DNA of 9,917 bases from Clostridia bacterium (GCA_024404415.1 JAKSPX010000036.1:1-9917), one strand, 5' to 3'. Shown: positions 1 through 7,527, counted from the first letter of the stretch. Notes: a model not told the origin generated them from the sequence alone. A program made the numbers and translations.

Positions 1-111
1 CGTGCCGCCATCGACTGCGGAGATCATTACCTCATGCTCTGCACCGAAAACGACGTCCCGCATTTCCAGCACGTCGCCAATGCCCTGATCGACACGATCA
101 AAGCAGAATAA
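1..111 (+). CDS. C-terminal fragment of an unidentified protein (possible alpha/beta hydrolase)
   Basis: An open frame enters from the left edge and ends at TAA 109-111, leaving 36 residues. The visible part is a short hydrophobic segment (GDHYLMLCTEND) followed by an amphipathic helix (HFQHVANALIDTIK). A histidine followed by a small hydrophobic strand and a closing helix is the usual end of alpha/beta hydrolases, where that His is the catalytic one; this is only a resemblance and the fragment is too short to assign. The gap to the next start codon is 19 bp with a ribosome binding site in it, so the fragment is probably co-transcribed with the GH43-like gene. Confidence 0.55.
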   Translation, partial: RAAIDCGDHYLMLCTENDVPHFQHVANALIDTIKAE

Positions 112-130
112 ACGCAAACGGAGGTGCCCT

Positions 131-1560
131 ATGAAAAAGAACCGCCCCCTGACCTATTGTAATCCGCTTCCGATCCCCCAGATCCCGCGCGGAAAAGACC
201 GCTGGTATGATGACCAGTACGGCATGTTCAGCCATGAGAACAAACCTTCTAACGTCACGTGGCCCGATTACCGCTCCATTTCCGACCCGACCGTCTTTTA
301 CTGGGAGGGCAAATGGTATCTCTACCCGAGCTACGGCATGGCGTGGGTGAGTGAGGACCGAAATACAGCCCTTCCATCATCCCGTGGGGCGAAAAATTCC
401 TCATGACCTCGTGGTGCAACCCGCTTTATGAAAGCGATTCGCCGACCGGGCCCTTCCGCGAGCTGGGACCGCTGGTGCTTCCGGACGGCAGCACCGTGCT
501 CCCGAGCGACCCCGGGATCTTCCTTGACGATGACGGACGCATCTATCTTTACGAATTTTATGCGAAAAATAACCCCGGGACCCGCTTTTTTACCTCGCAG
601 ATCCGGGGGTATGAACTGGATACAAAAGACCCGACTAAAGTCCTTCGCGGCCCGGTCGTGGTAGCCGAGATCGACCCGGAAAACCGTCCCGCCGAAAGAG
701 GCGGCAACGCCAATCAGAATCATCATTTCGGCTGGTTTGAGGGGCCGCACATGCTGAAGCACAACGGCCGCTATTACCTAATCACCGCCGCGCCGAACAC
801 CGAATACGAGATCTACGCCATGGAGGCCTTTTATTCGGATGAGAATCCGCTCGAGGGCTTCGTCTCCCACACGAGAAATCCCCTGACGCGCCACACCGCC
901 GGCGTCGTCCGCGGCAGCGGCCACGGCTCGGTGGAGCACGGCCCCGGGAACGCTCTCTGGGCCTTCTACACCGTCGCCGTTCCGTATATGCATATGTATG
1001 AAAGGCGCATCGGCATGGATAAGGTCGAGGTGGATGAAAATGGCGAACTATACTGCCCCTACGGCGTGACCGACACGCCGCGCATTGCGCCGGGAGAGGA
1101 AAACGCAGGCGCGGACATCGGCTACCTGCCCCTAAACGGCTGGGGAAGGCCGAAGGCCACCTCCGAAGCGCCGGGGAGAGAACCGATCTACGCTTCCGAT
1201 GGCAGCAGCCTGACGTATTGGGAACCGGCGAAGGATGACCCGACGCCGACCCTGACCTACGACCTCACCGACCCTTATGTGGTCGGCGCAGTGCGTATCT
1301 TCTGGAGAGAAAAAGGGCTGGATTACGGAAATGGCATCCTGCCCGGCGCTTTCCGCTACGTCGTGGAGGGGAGCACGGAAGAGAAGCCCGATGAGTGGTT
1401 CCCGCTTCTCGACCGCTCGGCTTCCGACGAGGATTATAACGTCGACTACCGTACCTTCGAGGAAAAGGAATGCCGCTTCGTCCGCCTCCGCATCACGGGC
1501 GCGCCGAAGGGTATCAATCCCGCCGTGATCGACTTCACGCTTTTTGGATACATGGAATAA
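131..1560 (+). pseudogene. GH43-like glycoside hydrolase with C-terminal discoidin (F5/8C) domain, frame broken near 356-361
   Basis: The start ATG at 131 has GGAGG at 120-124. The first frame (residues 1-76) carries the family's first blade: the SISDPTVFYWEGKWYLYPS stretch contains Asp52, the expected GH43 general base. After GMAWVSED (ends at 358) the coding signal jumps to another frame, which continues PKYSPSIIPWGEKF from 358 and runs to TAA at 1558-1560. That part has the SDPGIF segment (likely pKa-modulating Asp, codon 508-510) and FEGPHML, whose Glu (739-741) is the expected general acid. From about 1090 on, a discoidin-like beta-sandwich follows (SDGSSLTYWEP, VGAVRIFW, CRFVRLRI). GH43 proteins usually have roughly 12-20 residues (the ...F-x-x-W-K-H... 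stretch) between VSED and the next blade, and these are absent, so a small non-triplet deletion fits better than a single-base slip. No signal peptide is visible, so the product would be cytoplasmic. Family known activities are arabinofuranosidase, xylosidase and related exo-enzymes; the exact substrate cannot be told. It could be a real pseudogene or an assembly error. Confidence 0.8.
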
Positions 1561-1586
1561 AACGGAGCTTAGAAAAGGATAAAAAG

Positions 1587-1704
1587 CCCTCTCAGTCACT
1601 TCTTCGTCGTGACAGCTCCCCCAAAGGGGGAGCCTTCCGAATCAGAATCATCCCGGAAGGCTCTCCCTCCGGGAGAGCTGGCAAGCAGAGCGAGACTGAG
1701 AGGG
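1587..1704. repeat. 118-bp palindromic intergenic element (MITE/REP-like)
   Basis: The ends are perfect 11-bp inverted repeats, CCCTCTCAGTC (1587-1597) and GACTGAGAGGG (1694-1704). Inside are a hairpin at 1615-1633 (GCTCCCCC-AAA-GGGGGAGC), a central inverted pair GCCTTCCG (1632-1639)/CGGAAGGC (1654-1661), and a hairpin at 1660-1678 around CTCTCCC/GGGAGAG. Elements of this layout are common between genes in Oscillospiraceae-type genomes (recalled, not searched). It fills the space between two convergent genes and its folded RNA, followed on the minus strand by CTTTTTATCC, may also act as a terminator for the URO-D gene. No coding sequence is supported in 1561-1732. Confidence 0.85.
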
Positions 1705-1732
1705 TGTTATTGTTGCCTATCGGATAAACCGG

Positions 1733-2701
1733 TTACACTTCTCTTGCCGCTTCAACGACCCAGCGGATGCGTTCGTGGTCGATGGCGGAATCAATGGTGC
1801 AGTCGGCGCCGAGGAGGAGACCCTTTTTGCCGAACTCGGCGATCAGATTCTTGGTGAAGGCCTGCACCTCTTCCTTGGTGCCCTCGTGGAGAAGACCCTG
1901 GTTGGTCATGCCCTCGCGGTGGAGGCTTTCAAACCCGCCGAGGCAGGCCTTGCCGCCGAAGAACTCGCGGCCCTTGGTGAGGGGCCTCTTCTCGACGTCG
2001 ACCGCCCAGTTGACGCACTTGACCGGGTAATCCTGCCAATCCTCCACGCGGTTGGAGTCGCCCGCCCAGCCACAGCAGTGGAGAATGTTGTAGTCGCTTA
2101 ATTCATTGGCCTTTTCGAGGACGTAGAGGTCGCTCGGGCGGATCATTTCCTGATATTCTTCGTAGGTGAAGCGATCCTTTTCGCCGCCCTGCACGCAGTA
2201 GTAAATGCCGTCGCAGCCCGCAGTCTGGATCAATTCTTTGGTCAGAAGGGCGTTGGATTCGCCGATGACCATCATGGCGTGCATGACGGCCTCTTTGTTT
2301 TCCCTCAGGTCGCGCATGACTCTTTCTTCGCCCGCGCCGAAGCGGATGGAGGAGAAGGGGCAGAAGACGTTATAGAAGACGGGCATTTCCTTGCCGATCT
2401 CTTCAACGAGGCGGCGGGCGCGCTCGACCTGCTCGGCGATAAAGGGATCGTCCTTGGTGAGCGGCTTTAATTTATACCAATCTTCCGCCGTCACGATGTC
2501 ATCGGGGATGGGGTAATTGAAATAGCTGTCACACATGATCTTCAGAAGGTCGGTGTCACAGTCGCGGACGTAGTCGAGGTGTGCTTTGACGCACGGTTCG
2601 CCGTAGTTCTGCCCCTTGCCGAAGTGGTACCAGAAGCCTACGGGAACGTGGTCGACCTCTTTTTTGTCCATCGCGTTGAAAACTCTTGCGCGCTTATCCA
2701 T
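1733..2701 (-). CDS. URO-D-fold protein, probable zinc/corrinoid-type methyltransferase (MtaA/MtbA/CmuA-like)
   Basis: This is a 322-residue soluble protein starting at ATG 2701-2699 with GGAGGC at 2712-2707, 5 bp upstream. The N-terminus (MDKRARVFNAMDKKEVDHVPVG) is the typical opening of the uroporphyrinogen decarboxylase superfamily, in which a substrate-handling helix is followed by the D-x-V-P-V strand. In that superfamily the methylcobamide:CoM-type methyltransferases bind zinc through His-x-Cys plus a distant Cys. Here LHCCGWAGD gives His208 and Cys210, and GADCTID gives Cys301, so the full zinc set is present. This argues for methyl transfer from or to a corrinoid or thiol rather than heme synthesis, and no heme genes are nearby. 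The length is slightly shorter than the roughly 340 residues usual for MtaA/MtbA. No corrinoid protein or partner methyltransferase is seen in the window. It reads in the same direction as the serine hydrolase upstream, 203 bp away across a palindromic element, so it may be transcribed from its own or from the shared divergent promoter. The fold is confident; the substrate is unknown. Confidence 0.85.
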   Translation of the reverse strand: MDKRARVFNAMDKKEVDHVPVGFWYHFGKGQNYGEPCVKAHLDYVRDCDTDLLKIMCDSYFNYPIPDDIVTAEDWYKLKPLTKDDPFIAEQVERARRLVEEIGKEMPVFYNVFCPFSSIRFGAGEERVMRDLRENKEAVMHAMMVIGESNALLTKELIQTAGCDGIYYCVQGGEKDRFTYEEYQEMIRPSDLYVLEKANELSDYNILHCCGWAGDSNRVEDWQDYPVKCVNWAVDVEKRPLTKGREFFGGKACLGGFESLHREGMTNQGLLHEGTKEEVQAFTKNLIAEFGKKGLLLGADCTIDSAIDHERIRWVVEAAREV

Positions 2702-2744
2702 GATGTGCCTCCATATATGTTTATTTTAGTTTTCGATGTAGCAC

Positions 2745-2892
2745 GGCTCCCTCATTGAGGGAGCTGGCGAGCGAAGCGAGACTGAGGGAGTAAAGCCTTC
2801 CGGTAAGCATAGGGTTTCTTGTTTCGCGAAAAAAACCAATACTCCTTCCGTCAAAAACTCCGTTTTTGCCACCTCCCTCGAAGAGGGAGGCT
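2745..2892. repeat. 148-bp long inverted repeat element, related to the 1587-1704 element
   Basis: The left arm (2745-2792) has a hairpin GCTCCCTC/GAGGGAGC (2746-2764) followed by AGCTGGCGAGCG and GACTGAGGGAGTA. The right arm (2840-2892) is its imperfect reverse complement: TACTCCTTCCGTC, a CAAAAAC/GTTTTTG hairpin, GCCACC, and CCTCCCTC/GAGGGAGG (2872-2890). The arms flank about 47 bp containing TTCGCGAA (2823-2830). The AGCTGGC...GAGACTGAG core is shared with the 1587-1704 element, so both belong to the same broad class. It occupies nearly all of the 203-bp gap between two minus-strand genes and could attenuate or process the transcript passing through it. A 60-codon minus-strand open frame across it is repeat-derived and not annotated. 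Confidence 0.8.
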
Positions 2893-2904
2893 GATAGGGA
2901 GATC

Positions 2905-3786
2905 TCACAGTTTGCCGAATTTTTCGTCGAGCGTGCGGGTATAGGCTTCGAGCAGACGGTCGTTTCGCTTACCGTTGTCGGTGGAATAACCGTGCCACGC
3001 GGCGGCGGAGGGGCGTTTGATCGAAAAGGCCACGCACTGGCCGTTTGCCCCGGTCTTCAAAAAGATATCGGTGTCGCGGAAGCGGGTGCAGGCAAAGTCG
3101 TTTTCCATCGCCATCGTGATCCACTTTTCGGAAAGAAGCCGCTTCCCGTCGTAAAGCCCGTTATTGGCATAGACCCAGCCGAGCTTGGCCACGTCGTCCG
3201 AACGGGCGAAGAAGCCGCCGCCACAGATTGGATGCCCCATCGGGCATTTAGCCATGGCCCACTGGTTATAGGCAAGCGGGTCGAAAAAGGTCTCTTTCAG
3301 ATATTGGTCGGCAGGCTTGCCGGTGATCTTATGAATGACGCGGCCTAAAAGATAATAGGCTTCGTCGGAATATTTGTAGAAAGTATCGGGTTTGTGAATG
3401 ACCTCAAGCGAGAAGATGTGCCAAAGATAATCCTTCCCGATGGCCCTTTCGTCGTCATCATCGTCGTCCACGCCGTGGGGGACCTTCTCAATGCCGATCT
3501 TGTGGCGCAGAACGTCATAGATCGTCACCTCGTCCCAGAGCGGGGACATCCCCTCCGGCTTTTCGTCAGGGGAGAAGAAGGAGGTCACGCGGTCCTCAAG
3601 CGACAGAAGACCTTTGTCGTAAAGCGTGCCGATGGCGGAAGCGATGAAGAATTTGGTCACCGAATGGGAGTTGTTCGCGTGGTTGGCGTGGGAATGCCGC
3701 CAGTATTCGATACCCTCAGACGTGATGAGCGCGACGTCATAGACCGGCTCGCTTTCCTTCATAAACGCATGAAACAAAGCATTCAT
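2905..3786 (-). CDS. Beta-lactamase-fold serine hydrolase (class C / esterase-like)
   Basis: This is a 293-residue protein; the start ATG 3786-3784 has GAGGAGG at 3800-3794 on the minus strand, and the stop is TGA at 2907-2905. The family's catalytic S-x-x-K is SVTK (Ser42 nucleophile, Lys45), followed by the expected helix and the ...LYDKGLLSLEDRVTSFF segment. The second motif, normally Y-S/A-N, reads YSD (Tyr139-Asp141) in FYKYSDEAYYLLGRV. Near the C-terminus WHGYST is the most likely counterpart of the H/K-x-G strand. No signal peptide or lipobox is seen, so the product is probably cytoplasmic, unlike penicillin-binding relatives. An unusual run of six Asp (residues 107-112) lies in a surface-loop position. 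Members include esterases, D-aminopeptidases and peptidoglycan-modifying enzymes; specificity cannot be read from sequence. The gene starts within about 20 nt of a predicted transcription start in the divergent promoter, so it is probably co-regulated with the 3925-9552 operon. Confidence 0.88.
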   Translation of the reverse strand: MNALFHAFMKESEPVYDVALITSEGIEYWRHSHANHANNSHSVTKFFIASAIGTLYDKGLLSLEDRVTSFFSPDEKPEGMSPLWDEVTIYDVLRHKIGIEKVPHGVDDDDDDERAIGKDYLWHIFSLEVIHKPDTFYKYSDEAYYLLGRVIHKITGKPADQYLKETFFDPLAYNQWAMAKCPMGHPICGGGFFARSDDVAKLGWVYANNGLYDGKRLLSEKWITMAMENDFACTRFRDTDIFLKTGANGQCVAFSIKRPSAAAWHGYSTDNGKRNDRLLEAYTRTLDEKFGKL

Positions 3787-3810
3787 GTTTATCGCCTCCT
3801 CTTGCTTCCC

Positions 3811-3839
3811 AGTATATCATCGCGCGCGGGATATGTCAA
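3811..3839 (-). promoter_or_regulatory. Divergent sigma-A promoter for the serine hydrolase
   Basis: On the minus strand TTGACA lies at 3839-3834 and TATACT at 3816-3811, again with a 17-bp spacer. The predicted start near 3804 leaves a leader of only about 18 nt, nearly all of it ribosome binding site. Confidence 0.75.
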
Positions 3840-3855
3840 TCGCGTTGACATATCC
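3829..3855. promoter_or_regulatory. Perfect 11-bp inverted repeat, candidate shared operator
   Basis: GGATATGTCAA (3829-3839) and TTGACATATCC (3845-3855) are exact reverse complements separated by TCGCG. Each arm contains the -35 hexamer of one of two divergent promoters, so a dimeric regulator bound here would cover both polymerase sites. The regulator family is unknown and none is encoded in the window. Confidence 0.75.
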
Positions 3856-3873
3856 TCCGTGCTGATATATAAT
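3845..3873 (+). promoter_or_regulatory. Consensus sigma-A promoter for the 3925-9552 operon
   Basis: TTGACA at 3845-3850 and TATAAT at 3868-3873 are both perfect consensus hexamers with a 17-bp spacer. Transcription would start near 3880, giving a leader of about 45 nt that carries AGGAGAG (3911-3917) before the ATG at 3925. Confidence 0.85.
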
Positions 3874-3924
3874 AAAAGAAGAAATTTATGGGTGTAAAGC
3901 CCCTTTTCATAGGAGAGATGCGGC

Positions 3925-5754
3925 ATGAGCAAGAGTAAAAAGAGCAAAAAAGTGAAGAATCAGGTTTCTACCAATAAATTCGCCGGAGGTGCGCCCCAAA
4001 AGCCGCGCGCCGGGTGGATCATCGCCAGCATTGCGCTTCTGATCGTCGTCGCCGCGCTCGCCATTTCCCTGCGCTCCGCAAAAGAGACCGCCCTGTTCCG
4101 GGAGAAAGCCGCACTTCTGAAAAATGAGGTGCTCTCAGCCGAAATCACGGGGCCGATGGCTTCCGGCACGCCGAAAAACGTGGTCTTCCTCTCGCTTTCG
4201 GACAGCACCGAGCGCGCCTCGGTCTTCACGGGGACGGGCTCTTCACTCCGCGCCGCCTTCCGCGACGCCGAGAAGCAGGCGAGAAAGTTCGTCCGCGAAA
4301 ACGATTATGAAGCGCTTTGGATCAAGGCCGACGTGGTGACCGAATCCCGGAGACTTTATCGGGATGAATTCTCCGATGAACTCAAGGGTTCTCGCGAGGA
4401 ATTCTACCGAAACGGCGTCTCTTTTGATAAAAACTACGAGACTGCGCTTCTGGAAGCGGAATTAAACGGCGCCAAGATCTACGACTACGAGCAATATGAG
4501 ATCGACTACGAATATTTGAATACCTACCTCAGAAAGGCCGGACGGCCGAAGCTGAAGGAGGAGAGCGACCGCTACGTCGTGTTCCACACCGACTGCTGGT
4601 TCTGCGGCGAGGATAAGGAAGTTTATCCCCTCATCTCGGAGGGCAACTGCTACGGCAGGCGCGACGTGGAAACGGTGGATAAGGACTATGCGCTCGATCT
4701 CGTGAAAAAGGCCTCCGGCTTCATGGCCGATCAGGTGGAGGAGGACGGCAGCTTCCATTACGGAATGTACCCGCGCTTTGACAACGACATCGAGGGCTAC
4801 AACATCGTGCGCCACGCGGGCGCCATCTGGAGCCTCATCTGCCAGTACCGCGTCACGGGCGACGAGGCGGTCGTCCCGCTCATCAAGAGCACCATCGACT
4901 ATATGCTGAAGGATTACGTCAGCTATTCGGACGAAAACACCGCCTATCTCGTCGAAAAAAAGTCGAGCGAGATCAAGCTCGGCGGCTGCGGCATCGCCGT
5001 GGTGGCCCTGACCGAATACATGGACGCTTTCGGAAATGAGGAGTATAAGGACCTTGCGATCAAGCTCGGCAACGGCATCCTCACCATGTTTGACGAAAAA
5101 GACGGCACCTATTTTCACGTTCTGAACGAGGATTTTACCCGCAAGGAGGCCTACCGCACCGTCTATTACGACGGCGAGGCCACCTTCGCCCTCTGCCGCC
5201 TCTACGGCCTCACCGGGGATGAAAAATGGCTCCGCGCGGCAGAGCGTGCGGCCGACCACTTCATCGAGGCCGGTTACGAGGAATACCGCGACCACTGGAT
5301 CGAATATACCTTCAACGAACTGACCACCTATTCGGACAAGGTCGAGTACTATACCTTCGGACTCAAGAACATTCAAGTCAACCTCGACACCATCTACAAG
5401 CAGGACACCACTTACCATACCTATTTTGAAATGCTCATGGCGGGCTTTGAGATCTACGACCGCATGGAAGAGCGCGGCATCGAGGTGCCCTACGCCGAGA
5501 CCGACTTCGACCTTGATTACTTCCTCAAGGTCATTTATTCCCGCGCCGACTACCTGCTGAACGGGTATTTCTACCCCGAGTACGCCATGTATATGAGAAA
5601 TCCCCTGCGCATTATCGATTCCTTCATGGTGCGCCACGACGGTTACCGGGTCCGCATCGACGACGTCCAGCACAACGTCGGCGGGTATTATCTCTATTAC
5701 CTCTATTATGACAAGCTGGTCGAACGCGGCATGCTGGATGTCCGCGACCGGTAA
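3925..5754 (+). CDS. Membrane-anchored alpha-helical-barrel protein, possible glycosidase, lyase or epimerase
   Basis: This is a 609-residue protein. Residues 1-29 are lysine-rich and cytoplasmic, and residues 31-49 form one hydrophobic membrane segment (WIIASIALLIVVAALAISL). With no cleavage site evident, this is a type II anchor with the rest outside. Residues about 70-245 form a mixed alpha/beta region I cannot assign, ending with a CxxC pair (Cys224, Cys227). From about 250 to 590 there are repeated helix pairs with loop motifs typical of (alpha/alpha)6 barrels: EEDGSFHYGMYP, YNIVRHAGAIWSL, GGCGIAVVALTEYM, YYDGEATFALCRLYGLTGDEKWL, and near the end RIDDVQHNVGGYYLYY. Such barrels occur in GH88/GH105 hydrolases, AGE-type epimerases and the C-terminal domain of glucuronyl C5-epimerases. 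The conserved aromatic and acidic residues suggest a sugar-binding cleft, but no family signature is certain. It is first in the operon, directly behind a consensus promoter, and the next gene begins 11 bp after it. The function is inferred only from fold and neighbours. Confidence 0.8.
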   Translation: MSKSKKSKKVKNQVSTNKFAGGAPQKPRAGWIIASIALLIVVAALAISLRSAKETALFREKAALLKNEVLSAEITGPMASGTPKNVVFLSLSDSTERASVFTGTGSSLRAAFRDAEKQARKFVRENDYEALWIKADVVTESRRLYRDEFSDELKGSREEFYRNGVSFDKNYETALLEAELNGAKIYDYEQYEIDYEYLNTYLRKAGRPKLKEESDRYVVFHTDCWFCGEDKEVYPLISEGNCYGRRDVETVDKDYALDLVKKASGFMADQVEEDGSFHYGMYPRFDNDIEGYNIVRHAGAIWSLICQYRVTGDEAVVPLIKSTIDYMLKDYVSYSDENTAYLVEKKSSEIKLGGCGIAVVALTEYMDAFGNEEYKDLAIKLGNGILTMFDEKDGTYFHVLNEDFTRKEAYRTVYYDGEATFALCRLYGLTGDEKWLRAAERAADHFIEAGYEEYRDHWIEYTFNELTTYSDKVEYYTFGLKNIQVNLDTIYKQDTTYHTYFEMLMAGFEIYDRMEERGIEVPYAETDFDLDYFLKVIYSRADYLLNGYFYPEYAMYMRNPLRIIDSFMVRHDGYRVRIDDVQHNVGGYYLYYLYYDKLVERGMLDVRDR

Positions 5755-5765
5755 GGAGGAAGACC

Positions 5766-7523
5766 ATGCTGCTTGATAAAGAAACCATCTTACCCTATCT
5801 TGCCAAAAACAACGATTACGAAACGCCCGACACCTCGCTTTCCCAGCTTTATTCCAACATCGGACTCGCCATTGCCCACGGCGAGGCGGCGGTGGGGGCT
5901 TTCTGGCTCCATTATAACCGCTTCTCCCGCGTGCTCTGGCACAAGACTGCCCTTCTGCCTGCCGCCATCTCAAAGGAAAAAAGCGCCCCGTGGCGTGTGG
6001 TCTTCGGCGAGGAGCAGGCGGAGCTCGGCTATTTTGCACCCGACTCATTTCTGCTCTCCGTCCGGGGAGAGGAGAAAATCAAGTTACTTCGCGAGCCGGA
6101 CGATATGCTCGGGGAGACATGGTACCTGAAAAAAACGCCCTCGGTCGTATTGCTGCGCGGCTTCACCAAAAACGGCGACGCGCGCGACCCGGACGAATTT
6201 TCTCCCTTCCTCCTCGGCGTACGCGCCATGAAAGGCAGGCTCACCGTCAGAAAGGACGGCCTTGCGGCGATTCCGCAGGAAGGGGAGACCCTCCTGGCCT
6301 TCTCCTTTGAGGTTTTGGAGACCGACGAAAAGCGCATTCTGAAAAAACTCCGTTCCGCGCCGGATTCCGTCCAAAGCGCCGCGGAGATCACAAAAAAAGA
6401 GATCGGCAGGCTCGCCTCTTCGCTTCACCTGGAACTGGAGGAGGAAGCTGTGCCCATTGCCGCCCGCGCTGTCAGCGGACTCATTTCCAACCTCACCAAA
6501 GCCCCGGGGCGGCTCAGAGGCCATCTCGCAGCTTACCCCTCGCGCGGTTATTCCTCCCATTTCCTTTGGGACACCTGCTTCCAGAATCTCGCCTACGAGG
6601 AAATGAACGTCGAGATCGCCCGCGAGTGCCTCCTGACCAACGTCTTATCTCAGCGCGCGGACGGCAAATATGAGCAGTTCCTTTGCTCAACGTGGGGCCG
6701 CCCGCATTATACCCAGCCGCCCCTCATCGGCTGGGCGGCGCTCAGAGTATACCATAAAGCGCCTGATAAGGCCTTCGCCGCGACGATGTATACCTCGCTC
6801 AAGGCGAATAACGACTGGTGGCTCCAGAATCGCATCACGCCCATCGGCCTCATCTCCTGCCCCCACGGGCTGGAGACGGGGCAGGACGACTCGCCCCGCT
6901 TTGATGACGGTGCGACCGTTGCCTGCGACATGAACGCCTTCATGCTCTCTCAGCTCGAGGCAGAAGGTTTCTTCGCCGCGGAATGCGGCAAAAAGAGCGC
7001 CGCCGCAGAGGCGAAAAAGCGTGCCGCGGCCTTTGAAAAGAAGATGGTGGACTATCTCTACGACGCGGAAGATAACCTCTTTTATGACCGCCGGGTCAAA
7101 GACGGGAGCTTTGTAAAGCTCGTTTCGCCGGTCTCCTTCCTGCCCCTTTGGGCGGGCGTGAAGCTGCCGGAGGAAAAGGCGCGGGAGATGATCGAAAAAT
7201 ACCTCCTCTCGCCGGAATACCTCTTCGGGGAGATCCCCTTCCCGAGCGTGGCCTATCATGAGCCGACCTACCGTTCCGATGGCTGGTGGAGAGGCCCGAC
7301 GTGGATGCCCGAGGCGTGGCTGATGCTCGAGACGCTCGAAAAATGCGGTTATGCAAAGGAGCGGGACGAGGCGCTTGCAAGGCTCTATCGGATGCTCGTC
7401 AGGGACGGAAAATGCCATGAGCTCTTCGATTCCGCCACGGGGAAAGGCCTTGGCGAGTCCGAACAGGGCTGGACCTGCGCCATTTTCCTGAAGCTTGCTT
7501 CCATGCAGAAAAAGAAAGGCTGA
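5766..7523 (+). CDS. GH63-like alpha-glucosidase (MGH1/YgjK-type (alpha/alpha)6 barrel)
   Basis: This is a 585-residue protein; ATG 5766 follows AGGAGGA at 5754-5760, which overlaps the stop of the previous gene. Residues 1-210 are a beta-rich N-terminal domain. From about 225 the barrel carries the clan motifs in order: SSHFLWDTCFQNLA (Trp268-Asp269), WGRPHYTQPPL (310-320), ETGQDDSPRFDDG (Asp374/Asp375; the family general acid lies in this G-x-D-x-SPR loop), SDGWWRGPTWMPEAWL (505-519), HELFD (Glu552) and EQGWTCAIFL (566-574). In GH63 a Glu in the last region serves as general base, and Glu552 is the likely candidate. No signal peptide is present, so it should act in the cytoplasm on imported oligosaccharides. 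Known GH63 activities are processing alpha-1,2-glucosidase, mannosylglycerate hydrolase and various alpha-glucosidases; which applies here is open. The next gene starts 4 bp after the TGA stop, so translation is probably coupled. Confidence 0.8.
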   Translation: MLLDKETILPYLAKNNDYETPDTSLSQLYSNIGLAIAHGEAAVGAFWLHYNRFSRVLWHKTALLPAAISKEKSAPWRVVFGEEQAELGYFAPDSFLLSVRGEEKIKLLREPDDMLGETWYLKKTPSVVLLRGFTKNGDARDPDEFSPFLLGVRAMKGRLTVRKDGLAAIPQEGETLLAFSFEVLETDEKRILKKLRSAPDSVQSAAEITKKEIGRLASSLHLELEEEAVPIAARAVSGLISNLTKAPGRLRGHLAAYPSRGYSSHFLWDTCFQNLAYEEMNVEIARECLLTNVLSQRADGKYEQFLCSTWGRPHYTQPPLIGWAALRVYHKAPDKAFAATMYTSLKANNDWWLQNRITPIGLISCPHGLETGQDDSPRFDDGATVACDMNAFMLSQLEAEGFFAAECGKKSAAAEAKKRAAAFEKKMVDYLYDAEDNLFYDRRVKDGSFVKLVSPVSFLPLWAGVKLPEEKAREMIEKYLLSPEYLFGEIPFPSVAYHEPTYRSDGWWRGPTWMPEAWLMLETLEKCGYAKERDEALARLYRMLVRDGKCHELFDSATGKGLGESEQGWTCAIFLKLASMQKKKG

Positions 7524-7527
7524 TCCT

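Noticed and set aside
2726..2908. 60-codon minus-strand open frame
   Set aside because: It lies almost wholly in the palindromic element and reflects its repeat sequence.
3394..3897. Plus-strand open frame of 167 codons
   Set aside because: It is antisense to the serine hydrolase and would run through the divergent promoter.
3888..3938. 16-codon open frame overlapping the start of the barrel gene, a possible leader peptide
   Set aside because: There is no ribosome binding site in front of it and no attenuator-like structure around it.
4462..6048. Long minus-strand open frame (528 codons) opposite the barrel gene and the start of the GH63-like gene
   Set aside because: It spans two well-supported plus-strand genes, has a biased Val/Ile/Ala/Asp composition with no recognisable domain, and is expected from GC-rich codon use on the other strand.
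7495..7527. Upstream in-frame ATG for the GH92 gene
   Set aside because: It would add 11 residues inside the preceding gene with no family similarity; homology begins at ATG 7528 (YVNVFQG).
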